A stretch of 64,000 bases of DNA from Tupaia tana (GCA_026018925.1 JAKSZU010000031.1:8393448-8457447), one strand, 5' to 3'. Shown: positions 44,344 through 55,351, numbered from the stretch's first letter. Notes: generated by a model from the letters alone, not told the origin. Translations and numbers: made by a program.

Positions 44344-45246
44344 CTGAGTGAAAGCTTCTTGAAGTAGTTTTTCTTCAATTCTCTCAAGTCCAGTTATAAA
44401 TCTGCCTCACCTTAAGCAACATTGCACAGACCAGTCTAAATCCCTCTCCCCCTCAGTAAGCCATGCCATTCCCCATAAATATAAACATACCTACCCCTTA
44501 ACTCAAGTTTACCTTCTCTTTTCCTCTGTATTCTAGGGTGGGGATATTTTGACTTTTGCATAGGGCAGACTTTAGTATGTGTTTTTAGACCCAGCCTTTC
44601 CAGCTGAGATACCTACACCCACTTAAGTAAAATCTCGTTTTGGTGGAGAGCATGGATTATCATCTGGGTGTCGACAGCATTCGTCCTTGCCTCTGGCATA
44701 CCATCACCACACCATAAATATCTGGGAAACCAAATTACTTGACTATTCCCTCTCTTGCCGACATCCTGAACCTCATTGGGTGGATTGGCTCCGCTTCTGG
44801 TTCTAAAGCAGATCTTCCCTGAAATCAGGTTACATTCTAGCTACTGTTTTATCTTTCTCCTTTCCATATTTTTCTCAGGCATGAGTACTCTATTTTCCAA
44901 CCTTATTATTCCACCGATTCTGCTGTTGCAAATTTCTCAATCTGGTGAATGTTTTCCATTCCTAACTTTATGGACCCTGACTGATGATGCATGTTGCTCT
45001 TATTTTAACTGTGCTGCCTTTCTCGATACTTCTCAGCCCATGTAGATGGGACTCTAGAAGTCCTCATGTTTCTTTATTCCCCTTTCTAGGTTTACTTGTG
45101 GGTGTTCCATCCTCCATTCAGATCTTGGTCCCTGGTGCTCGCCAGAGTTCTGTCTTACGTACTTTGATGGTTTCAGAGATGACCTATTTGTGGATTATTC
45201 CCAATGACTCAACCCCCAACCATATTTTCTCTATTTATACCTGGTT

Positions 45247-45503
45247 CTTTTTTTTTTTTTTTTAATTGCCAGAAGGTATGTGCACTCATGGAAGAGACAG
45301 AGAGATGATGAGGGGTTGAGGGGGTTGAAGAAGCAACCTCGCTGGGGTATAATCACACCACAATCCATTCTTCCCCCATTTCTCCATCCTGGCGGGATTT
45401 GGGGCACCCATACACATGTGTCCAACAGGTTTTTAAAGTCTCCAGGGCTGGGATTTGAACAGCAGTTGGCCGTGTGAACCTCTAGGCTATGGGATTTGCC
45501 CAG
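45247..45503 (-). mobile_element. SINE-D, reverse
   Basis: T-run, TTGCCAGAAGGTATGTGC, CTCGCTGGGGTATAATCACACC, CTCCATCCTGGCGGGATTTGG, GGGATTTGAACAGCAGTTGGCC, ending CTATGGGATTTGCCC. Confidence 0.6.
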
Positions 45504-45849
45504 TGTTCCATTCTTCTGGCTTGTCAGGTCTCTGTGAATGTCACACAAGATCTCCAACTAGAGACAGTCCAGGTTGAACTTTCCTCCTCTACCTTCTAAG
45601 CTTGATGTTTTCACACATCCCTCGTCTCCATCCGTGCGACCACTGGGCGGAAAGCGGAGGCTCTTCATTTAAAGCTTTCTGTTCACGTTAGTTGGTCTCT
45701 AGGTCCTGAAACATTTGTCAAGACCCACAGCTTTCTCAAATTTTCCAGAAACATAGTAGAAATTAAGGTTAGTAACTGCACTGAATGCAATGGTCTTTTT
45801 CATTCACCCACCTCTACGCCACACTGTAAGACTTCAGTTCTGTGAAGGG

Positions 45850-46130
45850 ACCAGCAGTTGGCATAATGGCTATGTTACTGGACTTCCATGTAGTTGACCA
45901 TGGTTCGAGTCTCAGACCCGGTGGCTTAAACTCACGCCGGGCGCGTGTGCGTGCGTGCCCAAGATCCCGAGAGGAGAATGGAGGAGAAGGGATTGCGGCG
46001 TGGCCATCCCCCCTGGGGGGTGATTTCTCACTTTCTGTCTCTCTGTCTCTCTCTGTCTTTCTGGCGAGCGCATGCGCCCTATAGGAAAAAACCTCTCAAA
46101 AAAGAAAATGAAAAAAAGAAAAAAAAAAGA
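45850..46130 (+). mobile_element. SINE-A with diverged TSD
   Basis: ACCAGCAGTTGGCATAATGG to CCCTATAGGAAAAAACCTC and an A-rich tail. TSD ACTTCAGTTCTGTGAAGG (before) and ATTTCAGCTCTCTGTGAAGG (after). Confidence 0.8.
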
Positions 46131-46649
46131 TTTCAGCTCTCTGTGAAGGTTTCAGTTGATTAATCTGACATGGTACCAAGTATTAAAGGACAGGGAGAAA
46201 GAATGGCTTCTGGTTTCATCATCCAACACCAAGGTTTTCCATCATTTATAGACCATTTTCATATTTAACTATATTCTCCAAAAGCTTATGTTTTTACTTG
46301 ATGGTCTATATTCCAGAGAAATTCTCTGTAGTAGTGGGAGTTTCTAGCCAGGAGTGAACCTGACAACTGTGGCAGCTAAATGGGAGAACTACTTTGAGAC
46401 GAATTATATCAGAATCATGACAAGACTGCTTGATTCTTAGTTTCACAGTCCTTCTGTCAAATTGTCTTTGAAAGTTAGATCGTGTCTGACCTGACCACTG
46501 AAGAGATACAATAATTAACCAAAGGTCAGTTTATTTTAAGGACTGATTCCTCTCATTTAGAGTCAGAATTGTGATTTTTCAACACGTTTAAAGAACAGTG
46601 CAAAGTACCTCTAATAACACATATTGATTGGATTTCAGATTGTTCTCTT

Positions 46650-46896
46650 TTTTTTAGAGAAATGTTTGTTATAGGGCGTGTGTACTCGCCAGAGAAAGAG
46701 AGAGACAGATAGCGAGAAATCACCCCTCCCAGGGGGTTGGCCACACCACAGTCCCTTCTCCTCTATTCTCCTCTTGAGATTTTGGGTATGCACGCACACA
46801 TGTCCTGTGCGTTTTAAGCCGCCAGGCCCGGGACTTGAACCACAGTTGAGTGTGGGAGCCCAGTCACATAACCGTTATACCACCTGCTGGTCCCAA
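46650..46896 (-). mobile_element. SINE-A, reverse
   Basis: T-run, AGAGAAATGTTTGTTATAGGGCG, CACCCCTCCCAGGGGG, GGGACTTGAACCACAG, ending CCACCTGCTGGTCCC. Probable TSD TTTCAGATTGTTCT / TCTCAGATTATTCT. Confidence 0.78.
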
Positions 46897-47927
46897 GGGT
46901 CTCAGATTATTCTGTAGAAGAGACTGATTTCACAGCAGATTACATAGGATATAGCTGGATGTTTGTCAGCATTTTATATCCCGATGTTGATACACAGTCT
47001 CATAAACCCTAGTATGTGACTTTTGTAAGAACACTGTATAGGTTTCATCGTCAACCAACTTGAAGTAAAGAATAATTGCAACGCTGCAGTGCAAACAAGG
47101 GAAATTATATTTTATAGGAAGGAGAGTAGTAAACGTCAGCATATAAATTACTTTTTGAATTATATTTTTCCAGGTCTGCAGGCGACTAGGTGTTTTAATG
47201 TTACATATTTCTATGCAAAGTGAGGGCTGAATGTTCATGCAGTTTTATAAAAGGGTCCCTTGAAGGAAGTAAGGCCTAGGACCATCTTTAATAGAAACGT
47301 AGCTTGCTTTTTTGGAGACTGGAGGAATATTTCCAGGGTTGACAGATTCCAAATGTTTTATGGTTGTCTCATGGAATCTGAATATTATTCTGGCTCTCTA
47401 AAATAAGAACGGGGTGGAAAGAAAATACTTTGAATGTCTCAATCTGTAAAATTAATCAAAACTTGGACATCTGAAAAAATAGCGTACCTAGTAAATTCAC
47501 TTAGCTGTTACGGCTGTTAAAGAGTATAAATCAGACCTCGGGCCTTTTTCAGAAAAGGGTAGATATGATTTTTGTCCCCTACTGAAAGAGGAGGAGGCAT
47601 TCTCATCAAGTCAGAGGCATGTTTGGAGGACTGAAGAATGTATTTCATCTGTCCTTCCCTCATGGCCTATGTCAGCACTACTGGCTCATGGCTCTCTGCT
47701 CTTGAATCCTCTCAGTAAATCCACAGTGGTTTGATCTTGAGATATAATAAAAACATGTCCTTCCATCTATAATTAAAGTTGGCCTAGATCATAAAAACAG
47801 GAGGACGAAATTCACATCGAGGTTAAACATAGTGTCTGCATTTCTGTCTTGGTTATCTGCTGGTAAGTTCCCAGTATTACAGGGACAGCTTAGATTCTTA
47901 ATTAGTTGTTTAATAAGGACTGAGGGG

Positions 47928-48185
47928 ACCAGCAGATGGCGTAGTGGTTACGCCACTGGACTCCCACATGGCCAACTGTGGTTTGAGTCCTAGACCCTGC
48001 GACTTAAAACTCACACCGGGCACATGTGCATGCATGCCCCAAATCCCAGGAGAATGGAGAAAGGATTGTGGCATGGCTATCCCCCAGGGGGAGGGGTGAC
48101 TTCTAGTCTTCTGTCTGTCTCTCACTGTCTCTCCGGCAAGCACACACGCCCTATACAAAAATCTCTCTCTCTCAAAAAAAGTAAA
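47928..48185 (+). mobile_element. SINE-A, older subfamily, with TSD
   Basis: GGGACCAGCAGATGGCGTAGTGG head, CCCCAGGGGGAGGGG core, CCCTATACAAAAATCTC tail. TSD AATAAGGACTGAGGG (before) and AATAAGGACTTAGGG (after). Confidence 0.82.
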
Positions 48186-48437
48186 TAAATAAGGACTTAG
48201 GGTTTAAGCAGGAAGAATCTTCAGCTCCATGGTGGTGTCAAGAAAGTGCTGGGGTTGGCCGGGAACCCCCTGCGTTTTCCATGTCCTGCTCCTGCCTCCT
48301 CCCTGGGCTCTAAGCTTCTGCTGTTACCTGTTACACTGGCTCTCTACAAAGTGGCAGGGAATGACTCTTATCAAGGAGTAACCTAATACAAATTTCTCAG
48401 TTCTCCAGACACCGATTTGAACTTCTTAAACTGCTGA

Positions 48438-48510
48438 GTCATCAGGAAAGTCATGGCACATTTTTACATAGAAAAACATAGAAAAATATGTCACAACTTT
48501 CCTGATGACC
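48438..48510. mobile_element. MITE-2 copy, near-perfect palindrome
   Basis: GTCATCAGGAAAGTCATGG at left and CACAACTTTCCTGATGACC at right pair along almost the whole 73 bp, with ACATTTTTACATAG facing CTATG-type bases in the middle. Best preserved member. Confidence 0.65.
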
Positions 48511-48627
48511 TAGTAAGATATTCTAAACAGGAACCCTACGATTGTTCCTATCTATTGCCTTTTAATCAGATGCGTTGGGTGGACGATTTGGCGGACCTAC
48601 CAGTATATGATAAAAACTGAAAGTTGA

Positions 48628-48900
48628 GGGAACTAGCAGTTAGTGTAATGGCTATGTCGCTGGACTCCCACGTAGTCGACTGTGGTTCGCATCCCAGACC
48701 TGATGGCTTAAAACTCATGCCGGGCGCATGTGTGTGAGTGCCCAAGATCCCGAGAGGAGAATGGAGGAGAAGGGATTGCGGCGTGGCCATCCTCCCTGGG
48801 GGGTGATTTCTCGCTTTCTGTCTCTATGTTTCTCTCTTTTTGTCTGGCGAGCGCACGCACCCTATAGCGAAAATCTCTCCAAAAAAAAAAAAAAAAAAAA
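48628..48900 (+). mobile_element. SINE-A with TSD
   Basis: GGGAACTAGCAGTTAGTGTAATGG to CCCTATAGCGAAAATCTCTCC and about 20 A. TSD TGAAAGTTGA / CGAAAGTTGA. Confidence 0.83.
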
Positions 48901-49189
48901 CGAAAGTTGATGCTGATTGTCTTCTGAGAGCCTTAGCTTTTCTGAATCAATCTGGCCTTACTCCAGGGTAGGGAGTGAGCTCCCAGTTCATCCTCATCTA
49001 TCCTCTTCCACCCACCTTCCCGAAGGTGGTGGAGCATCTTTCAAGGTGATGAATATGGTGTACTAATCACCAATTACAATTATGGGGGCTACATGTAATA
49101 TACTTGTAGGTATACCAACGCATTTAGAAGAGGGGGTTCCTTAACTGGAGTATGAAGACTATGCAATTCCTCCACCCTTCTTTTAATTT

Positions 49190-49456
49190 TTATTTATTTA
49201 TTTATTTATTTATTTGCTATAGGGCGCGTGTGCTCGCCAGACAGAGAGAGACAGAGAGACAGAAAGCGAGAAATCACCCCCCAGGGGGGATGGCCACGCC
49301 ACAATGCCTTCTCCTCTGTTCTCCTCTAGGGATCTTGGGCACGCACCCACACGCGCCTGGCATGAGTTCAAGCCACCGGGTCCGGGACTCGAACCGCGGT
49401 CGACTATGTGGGAGTCCAGTGACATAGCCATTACGCTAACTGCTTGCTGGTCCCCA
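49190..49456 (-). mobile_element. SINE-A with (TTTA)n tail and duplicated end
   Basis: (TTTA)n then TTTGCTATAGGGCGCG, core CACCCCCCAGGGGGG, GGGACTCGAACCGCGGTCGAC, ending CTAACTGCTTGCTGGTCCCC with an extra TTGC. Confidence 0.82.
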
Positions 49457-49561
49457 CCTCTTAGTTTCAAAAAGCAGACACTGAAGCCCAGCTGCACTAG
49501 TGCGTGCCAGAGGGTTCGCTCTACAGGCGGGGACCACACGGGAGGCCCACCCACTCTAAAA

Positions 49562-49620
49562 GCTGGGGGCTGTGGCATGCACCAGTAATCCAGGCCACTC
49601 AGGCTCTGAGGCAGAAGAAG
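49562..49620 (+). repeat. Possible 7SL/Alu-like fragment
   Basis: GCTGGGGGCTGTGGCATGCACC, AGTAATCCAGGCCACTCAGG and CTCTGAGGCAGAAGAAG resemble the 7SL/Alu stretch around GTGGCGCGTGCC...CTACTCGGGAGGCTGAGGCAG. Only about 60 bp. Followed by a CA-rich run (49650-49675). Confidence 0.35.
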
Positions 49621-49782
49621 ACGCTGTCTAAAGCATGTGCATGTGCATTGCACACACGCACGCACACACACGCATGCTGCAGAAACAGCCACTGCCACCC
49701 AAAAGCAGGTGCTGACTATGAATAACAGGATGAAATGAAATACTTGGAATTAATATCAGGTTATAGAATTCTTTTTAACATA

Positions 49783-50047
49783 GGGGAACCAGCAGTTAGC
49801 GTAATGACTATGTCGCTGGACTCCCACGTAATCAACCGTGGTTCGAGTCCTGGACCCGGTGGCTTAGACTCACACCCAGCGCGTGTGCGTGCGTGCCCAA
49901 GATCCCAAGAGGAGAATGGAGGAGAAGGGATTGCGGTGTGACCATCCCCCCTGGGGGGTGATTTCTCGCTTTCTGTCTCTCTGTCTCTCTCTGTCTGTCT
50001 GGCGAGCGCACGCGCCCTATAGCGAAAACCTCTCCCCCCCAAAAAAA
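49783..50047 (+). mobile_element. SINE-A immediately upstream of exon 8
   Basis: GGGGAACCAGCAGTTAGCGTAATGAC to CCCTATAGCGAAAACCTCTCCCCCCC plus A-run. Perfect 18-bp TSD AGAATTCTTTTTAACATA at 49765-49782 and 50048-50065. It ends 42 bp before the exon. Confidence 0.92.
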
Positions 50048-50089
50048 AGAATTCTTTTTAACATATACGCTGTACTGTTGTACTTGTAG
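50048..50089 (+). promoter_or_regulatory. ANOS1: Exon 8 3' splice-site region
   Basis: The downstream TSD copy supplies TTTTTAACATA, a good branch-site match with A at 50061, 28 nt before the intron end. It is followed by TGTACTGTTGTACTTGTAG. The upstream TSD copy repeats the branch-like motif on the far side of the SINE. Confidence 0.6.
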
Positions 50090-50236
50090 AGGAACAGCTT
50101 GGAAAAGCTCGGAAAGGTGTGATTCAAATGCAGCCCCCTTTCCAAAGACGACGAAGCACCCGCCCACTGGAAATCGGAGCTCCGTTCTTCCAAGACGGTC
50201 AACTGCAAGTCAAGGTCTACTGGAAGAAGACCGAAG
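50090..50236 (+). CDS. ANOS1: ANOS1 exon 8: FnIII-2/3 linker and FnIII-3 start
   Basis: Encodes the end of codon 403 to residue 451 plus one base of codon 452 (147 bp, phase 1 in, phase 1 out). The frame is [50 protein letters not shown]422-R424 form a basic linker between FnIII-2 and FnIII-3. W447 is the FnIII core Trp of domain 3. The linker is less conserved than other exons: V407G, T409A, G413V, T416M, L418P and P425S against remembered human, while the domain part shows only V431I and Y436F. Acceptor TACTTGTAG|AGG also offers a second AG two bases in, which would shift the frame. Donor G|GTAGGT. A SINE-A insertion lies 42 bp upstream. Confidence 0.96.
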
Positions 50237-50310
50237 GTAGGTCATGCTTTTTGCCCGTTCCTTACTCGCTTGACACAGCACAGTGACAGAGTGACAGAGT
50301 GATACCTGTA

Positions 50311-50324
50311 AAAAAGTCAAGGGC

Positions 50325-50355
<31 letters not shown>

Positions 50356-50362
50356 AAGGGCA
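50311..50362 (+). mobile_element. Poly(A)-only insertion with direct repeats
   Basis: AAAAAGTCAAGGGCA occurs at 50311-50325 and 50348-50362, separated by nothing but A. Reads as a retroinsertion in which only the A-tail was copied. Confidence 0.7.
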
Positions 50363-50505
50363 GACTGGCAGGTGGTGTGGTGGCTAAGATCCAGGACTCC
50401 AACATGGCCGACAGCAGTTCGAGTCCTGGACCTGGTGGCTTGCTTTCTCACTTGTCCTCTCTCTGTTTCTCTCTGGTCAAGTTAAAAGAACAGCAACAAT
50501 AAAGT
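50356..50505 (+). mobile_element. SINE-B
   Basis: GGGCAGACTGGCAGGTGGTGTGG, GTTCGAGTCCTGGACC, CTTGCTTTCTCACTTGTCC, GGTCAAGTTAAAAGAACAG tail. The head overlaps the right direct repeat of the poly(A) insertion. Confidence 0.7.
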
Positions 50506-50574
50506 CAGTACCACGCTCAGTATGGTATTGAACTTAAGGCAAATGGTAGCTGAGTGAAATAAAAAAGCTTTTCT

Positions 50575-50612
50575 TTTTAAGAGGTTTTTGCCTTAGGGAG
50601 CATGCACTCGCC

Positions 50613-50643
<31 letters not shown>

Positions 50644-50843
50644 CAGTGAGAGAGAAAGTAAGACATCACCCTCCAAGGGGGGATGGCCATGCCACAATCC
50701 CTTCCCCTCCATTCTCCTTATGGGATCTTGGTCAGGCACGTACACATGCCCAGTGTGATGTTCAAGACACCAGGGCTGAGACTTGAACCAGTCAGCCATG
50801 TGGGAGTCTAGCGACATAACCACTATACCATCTGCTTGCCCCC
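50575..50843 (-). mobile_element. SINE-A, reverse, with TSD
   Basis: TTTAAGAGGTTTTTGCCTTAGGG, (GA)n, CACCCTCCAAGGGGGG, ending CCATCTGCTTGCCC. TSD AAAAAGCTTTTCT / AAAAAGCTCTTCT. Confidence 0.8.
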
Positions 50844-50911
50844 AAAAAGCTCTTCTGTATTAAAGCCTGACTGAGTTGATATTGATTCCTAGGATTCTAC
50901 ATCGCATTTTA

Positions 50912-51156
50912 AAGCTAATTTGCCAGAGGGTATGTGTGCTCACTGCTGAGAAAAAGACACATAAAGCTAGAAAGTACACCCATGGGGCATTGTCGTACTG
51001 CAATCCCTTCTCCTCCGTTTCTCCCTCCTTTGGCGATTTGGGGCATGCATGTACCTGTGCCCAGCATGGTTTTCAAGTACCGGGTCTAGGACTTGAACCA
51101 AAGAGTCAGCCATGTGGGATCCAGCTGCCTTAACCACCAGGTCACCAGGGCTGGCC
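50912..51156 (-). mobile_element. SINE-D, reverse
   Basis: GCTAATTTGCCAGAGGGTATG, CACCCATGGGGCATTGTCG, CTCCCTCCTTTGGCGATTTGG, GGACTTGAACCAAAGAG, ending CCAGGGCTGGCCC. Imperfect TSD CTACATCGCATTTT / CTCTATCACATTTT. Confidence 0.6.
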
Positions 51157-51455
51157 CTCTCTATCACATTTTGAAATACTAAATTGTTTAAGTTTCTTTT
51201 TATTTCAGGGATGTTGGTCTGTGTTCCCATCTTTCCTAGAAGGCTGACTTTAAATCTGAAACACTCAAAATATTCATTATTAGGAGCTACATGTTTTGTT
51301 CTAAATTATTTTAGGGGGAGGAAAAAAAAGACCCATAATATAATTTGGAAAATAGAAAAAAAAGTCACCTATCATCTCAATATCATTTCCTGAAAGCAGC
51401 ATTTGGGTGGGTTTTCTTTCAACAGTTGTATTTGCATGTTTTTCTTCCTGCTGGT

Positions 51456-51562
51456 GTGTGTGTGTGTGTGCGTGCGTGCATTTGTGTGTGCATGTACATA
51501 TGTGTCTGCAGTTAGCCATGGGAGAGCCAGCCACCTTATCCACCATGCCACTGACTGACCCA
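51456..51562 (-). mobile_element. Possible SINE head remnant with (TG)n
   Basis: (TG)n around 51456-51500 then TTAGCCATGGGAGAGCCAGC and CCACCATGCCACTGACTGACC, like a decayed SINE-B/D head. Weak. Confidence 0.3.
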
Positions 51563-52126
51563 CCATCCTTTGTGGCTGGTCACAACCTTGATTCCTAAGA
51601 TGTAAATGAAGTGAAATATCTCTCTACAGAGAATATCATGTGCAGGGGCGGTCAGCGGGTAACCACGGAAGCTCTCCAGCAACCCCAGACGATTATAGCG
51701 TGGGTGCTTATTCAGGATGAAGAGGCTCACTCCATAGCTTTCCTGATGTGTCATATATATACATTTTTTTTTGGTGGATTTTCCTTACATCCTGAGTTTG
51801 GTTCCTGCCATTTCTGGTTGTGTGCTCTCTAAGCAGTCATGCCGAACATTTCTTTGAAGTGAAAGGCAGCACTTGGAGGACGGTCTAGATTCCCTCCAAC
51901 AGGAAGGTGGGAATGCAGAATCTGGTATTTTGCTTCTGCTTTGTTTGTGAGATCCTTCCAAGGAGTTTGGAATGCAAAAGAAACATGTATAAAAATACCC
52001 AGACGGACTACTCATCCCTCTGTCAAGCACTTCAAGCCTTTTACGAAAATGACAGAACCTAAAACCAAGCAGAGTGTGATTTCCCTACACTAATCTTGCC
52101 TCTGAAAGCTGGTGGCAGGATCTTTT

Positions 52127-52397
52127 TTTTTTTTTTTTTTTTTTGGAGAGGTTTTTCGCTATAGGGCGCGTGCGCTCGCCAGACAGACAGAGAGAGACAT
52201 AGAGACAGAAAGCGAGAAATCACCCCCCAGGGGGGATGGTCATGCCGCAATCCCTTCTCCTCCATTCTCCTCTCGGGATCTTGGGCATGCACGCACACGC
52301 GCCCGGCGTGAGTTGTAAGCCACCGGGTCCGAGACGCGAACCGCGGTCGACTACGTGGGAGTCCAGCGACATAGCCATTACGCTAACTGCTGGTTCC
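52127..52397 (-). mobile_element. SINE-A, GAGTTGTAAGCC subfamily, with TSD
   Basis: T-run, GGAGAGGTTTTTCGCTATAGGGCGCG to CTAACTGCTGGTTCC, all CpGs intact. Perfect TSD CAGGATCTTTT at 52116-52126 and 52398-52408. Confidence 0.93.
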
Positions 52398-52845
52398 CAG
52401 GATCTTTTGTTTTTTAACTAAGGTGATAAAAGGAATACAGAAAAAAAGAGAGGAAAGAAAGGTCTGATTTTTCTTTTAAATTAATCCTTTAGGTAGTAAG
52501 CATTACAAATATTAGTAATTTCTTCCAGGATACATTCACATTTATTTATATAGCAGGGAATATTTCTGAACAGTACATATAGAATTGCCTTAGTGTTAAA
52601 AATGATTGCCCATTATTATTTGAACAAAGGCAGTGTAATTTATTTAAACAACGCTATAAAGATCGTGGTGACAGTCTGACAACTTCAATATTTTTCTGAT
52701 TAAAAAACACTGTCATGAAGATTCGCTATAGATAATGTAAGGATGCAGCTACTGAAATATTTCGTAAAATATTGTCCCAAAACATTTAAATATAAGAGAA
52801 AGTAGAAGGAATAATCCAGGCAGAATCTTTGTGCCCACCACCGAT

Positions 52846-52849
<4 letters not shown>

Positions 52850-52880
<31 letters not shown>

Positions 52881-52928
52881 ATGACACAGCTGAAACCGTA
52901 CACAATGACACAGCTGAAACCGTGCACA
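52850..52928. repeat. Poly(A) run and two-copy 24-bp tandem repeat
   Basis: About 29 A (52850-52878), then ATGACACAGCTGAAACCGT(A/G)CACA twice (52881-52904 and 52905-52928), with one mismatch. Confidence 0.88.
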
Positions 52929-53162
52929 GTCCTACCGAATTACACACTTCATATCTGAGATGAGGGCAGTGTCATTATTCCTGGGACATATATTTATATT
53001 TATATATATATATATTCAGAGCTGTTTGTACTTTTGCTTTTTGAGGACCTTCCTGTTCATAACCTTTGCCCATTTTACATTATATTGTCAGTCTTTCTTA
53101 TTAATTCCAGGGACTCTTTACATATTAGTACAATGAGCTCTCTCTTTAAAATTCATTAATTG

Positions 53163-53343
53163 TTATTTATAAAATAATTACTTAATTTTATTTATCATTA
53201 TTATTCAACTTGCTCCAGGGCATGTGTGTTCACCAGAGAGAGACAGAGAGAAAGAGAGTGAGAAAGCAAGTCACCAGGTCTGGGACTACCACGGTTGGCC
53301 ACGTGGGAGTCGTGCCCCAATCACCATGCCACCTGCTGGCCCC
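53163..53343 (-). mobile_element. SINE-B, reverse
   Basis: AAAATAATTACTTAATTTTATTTATC tail, TTGCTCCAGGGCATGTG, CCAGGTCTGGGACTACC, ending GCCACCTGCTGGCCCC. Box B partly deleted. Confidence 0.7.
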
Positions 53344-53519
53344 TAAATCAATTTATTTTTAAAAGTATGATTGCTTTTATATATCTGAAGTAGTCATGAT
53401 TTTTAGAAGAGTATTTTCAAATATGTGTCCTTCAACAATGTGAAGTTGTCAACATTAGAATGAGCTTAGACATCAATGAGCGCACTTTCATTTGTTTTTT
53501 AGCTTACTTTGTAAATATG

Positions 53520-53625
53520 TTCCAATTGTCTACTTTATACCAGGCATTATGCTAAAGGATGGGGATGTGACAATGGATAGCCGTTCTACTTTTCAGGAAC
53601 CTACAGTCGGAGGGCTAGGCAAATA
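53520..53625 (-). mobile_element. L2-like LINE fragment
   Basis: TTGTCTACTTTATACCAGGC, ATTATGCTAAAGGATGGGGATG, TTTTCAGGAACCTACAGTCGG. The usual L2 3'-end complement, diverged. Confidence 0.5.
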
Positions 53626-53701
53626 GGCAGTTGCCACGTAATGTATTTTCCTCATGGAGGTATGGATACAAGGCTGTCATGGTTGAGAAGAGAGGCACTT
53701 T

Positions 53702-53868
53702 AATTTTTTTTCTGTTTGGTTTTTGCCACAAGACGTGTGTACTCACTGGAGATAGAGCGAGAGTGAGAAATAGTCTCCTAGCAGGGATGGCCACACCACA
53801 ATTCCTTCTCCTATACTTTCCTCTTGGGATTTTGGGCATGCATGTACTTGCATCTGATGTGGTTTTCT
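53702..53868 (-). mobile_element. SINE-A, head missing, abutting a full copy
   Basis: TTTTTGCCACAAGACGTGTG to GGGATTTTGGGCATGCATG and CATCTGATGTGG. It stops before the box B region, then the next SINE-A tail begins. Confidence 0.65.
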
Positions 53869-54124
53869 TTTCTTTAAGATATTTTTGCTATAGGGCGCAT
53901 GCACTTGCCAGAAAGACAGAGAGAGACAGAGAGACAGAAAGCGAGAAATCACCCCCTGGGGGGATGGTCATGCTGCAATCCCTTCTCCTCCATTCTCCTC
54001 TCGGGATCTTGGGCATGCACGCACACACACCTGGCGTGACTTTAAACCACCGGGTCTGGGACTCGAACCACGGTCGACTACATAAGAGTCCAGTGACATA
54101 GCCGTTATGCTAACTGCTGGTCTT
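53869..54124 (-). mobile_element. SINE-A, full length
   Basis: TTTTCTTTAAGAT then TTTTTGCTATAGGGCGC, CACCCCCTGGGGGG, GGGACTCGAACCACGGTCGAC, ending CTAACTGCTGGTC. It may have inserted into the truncated copy to its left. Confidence 0.8.
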
Positions 54125-54306
54125 AGAGTAGAGTTATTTAAGAGAGATTATAAGAGCGTCCACACTGTGTGCTGTCTGAACTGTCATTCTCTTAAAAGTG
54201 AAAGGAGGCATTCTTGAACTTTATTCCCCACACAGACATAAATTGTGACTTTCCTAAGAAAACCAGGATTTACACTCACCTAGATATTAAGAAAGATTTG
54301 GTTGAT

Positions 54307-54570
54307 GGGGACCAGTAGTTAGCATAATGGCTATGTCTCTGGTCTCCCATGTAGTTGACCACAGTTCGAGTCCCAGACCCAGTGACTTAAAGTCATGCCG
54401 GGCGCATGAGCGTGCATGCCCAAGATCCCGAGAGGAGAATGGAGGAGAAGGGATTGTGGCGTGGCCATCCCCTCGGGGGTTGATTTCTCACTTTCTGTCT
54501 TTCTGTCTCTCTGTCTCTCTCCTTTCTGGGGAGCGCAAGCGCCCTATAGCAAAAACCTCTCCAAAAAACA
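54307..54570 (+). mobile_element. SINE-A with diverged TSD
   Basis: GGGGACCAGTAGTTAGCATAATGG to CCCTATAGCAAAAACCTCTCC. TSD AAGAAAGATTTGGTTGA / AAGAAAGACTTAGCTGA. Confidence 0.8.
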
Positions 54571-55351
54571 AAGAAAGACTTAGCTGAAGGGAAGTTCTAG
54601 AGGGAGCCTTGAACTTGCAACTCGAATGACTACTGAATTGAGCCTTGACTTGCCAAGACTGTGAACAACAGAAGGACGGTGCATGTCCTGGGAGGGGGGC
54701 AACGTGGTGTGTTGAATGTGAGGTAACTGATGTCCCGGAAGGGTCCCCTTGGCAGTCCAGAAGGCATGCCTAGAGCTCCGAAGTGACCGGGACAGGCTAG
54801 GGAGATGGCCCAATGCCAGGTGATGGGTGAGGAAGGTTGGGAGAGCATGGGGGCTCTGCTAGGCAGTTAATGTTGGTAGCCCCCACAAGAAACAACCAGA
54901 GCATGAACTACAAGCGCCGTGGCGGGGAGGTAGCAGAGCTGTGTGGGAGACACAAGCATGTGAGCAGAGCTGGGGCGTGGTCCGCCCTCTCTGCCATCAG
55001 AGTCCACTGGGCAGTGGCCTCCACTGGGTCCCAGGCCACTTCCAGTGAGTTACTAGGGTTTTCTCATTTTTCTGAAAAGCCTATTTCCTTACGTTGTTTC
55101 TATCCCCCATTTCCCTTTTCATTTTGGATTTGAAAAAGAAATTAACATGTAAATCGCAGCGGAGCTCCTTACGGTAAACACCCACCGTGGAAGGAGACTG
55201 GACACCTTTGGGGAGTCCTAAGGGGAGCCCGGCAGACGGTGTGGGATCTGAACTCGGCCCACCTTTCCCCCTTTCAGAATCCGTTTGTGCCTTCATCATG
55301 TGACCTGCGGAATCTCACACCAGAGGTTCCCTAGACATTTATAAAATATGT

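Larger units (their letters stand above)
38799..50089 (+). other. ANOS1: ANOS1 intron 7
   Basis: 11,291-bp phase-1 intron, GTAAGT donor and TACTTGTAG acceptor. I see nothing assignable in 39210-39584, 39992-40540, 42197-42584, 43494-43940, 44344-45246, 45504-45830, 46150-46635, 46915-47912 (about 1 kb) or 48911-49189. A (TG)n run lies at 39495-39521. Confidence 0.9.
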
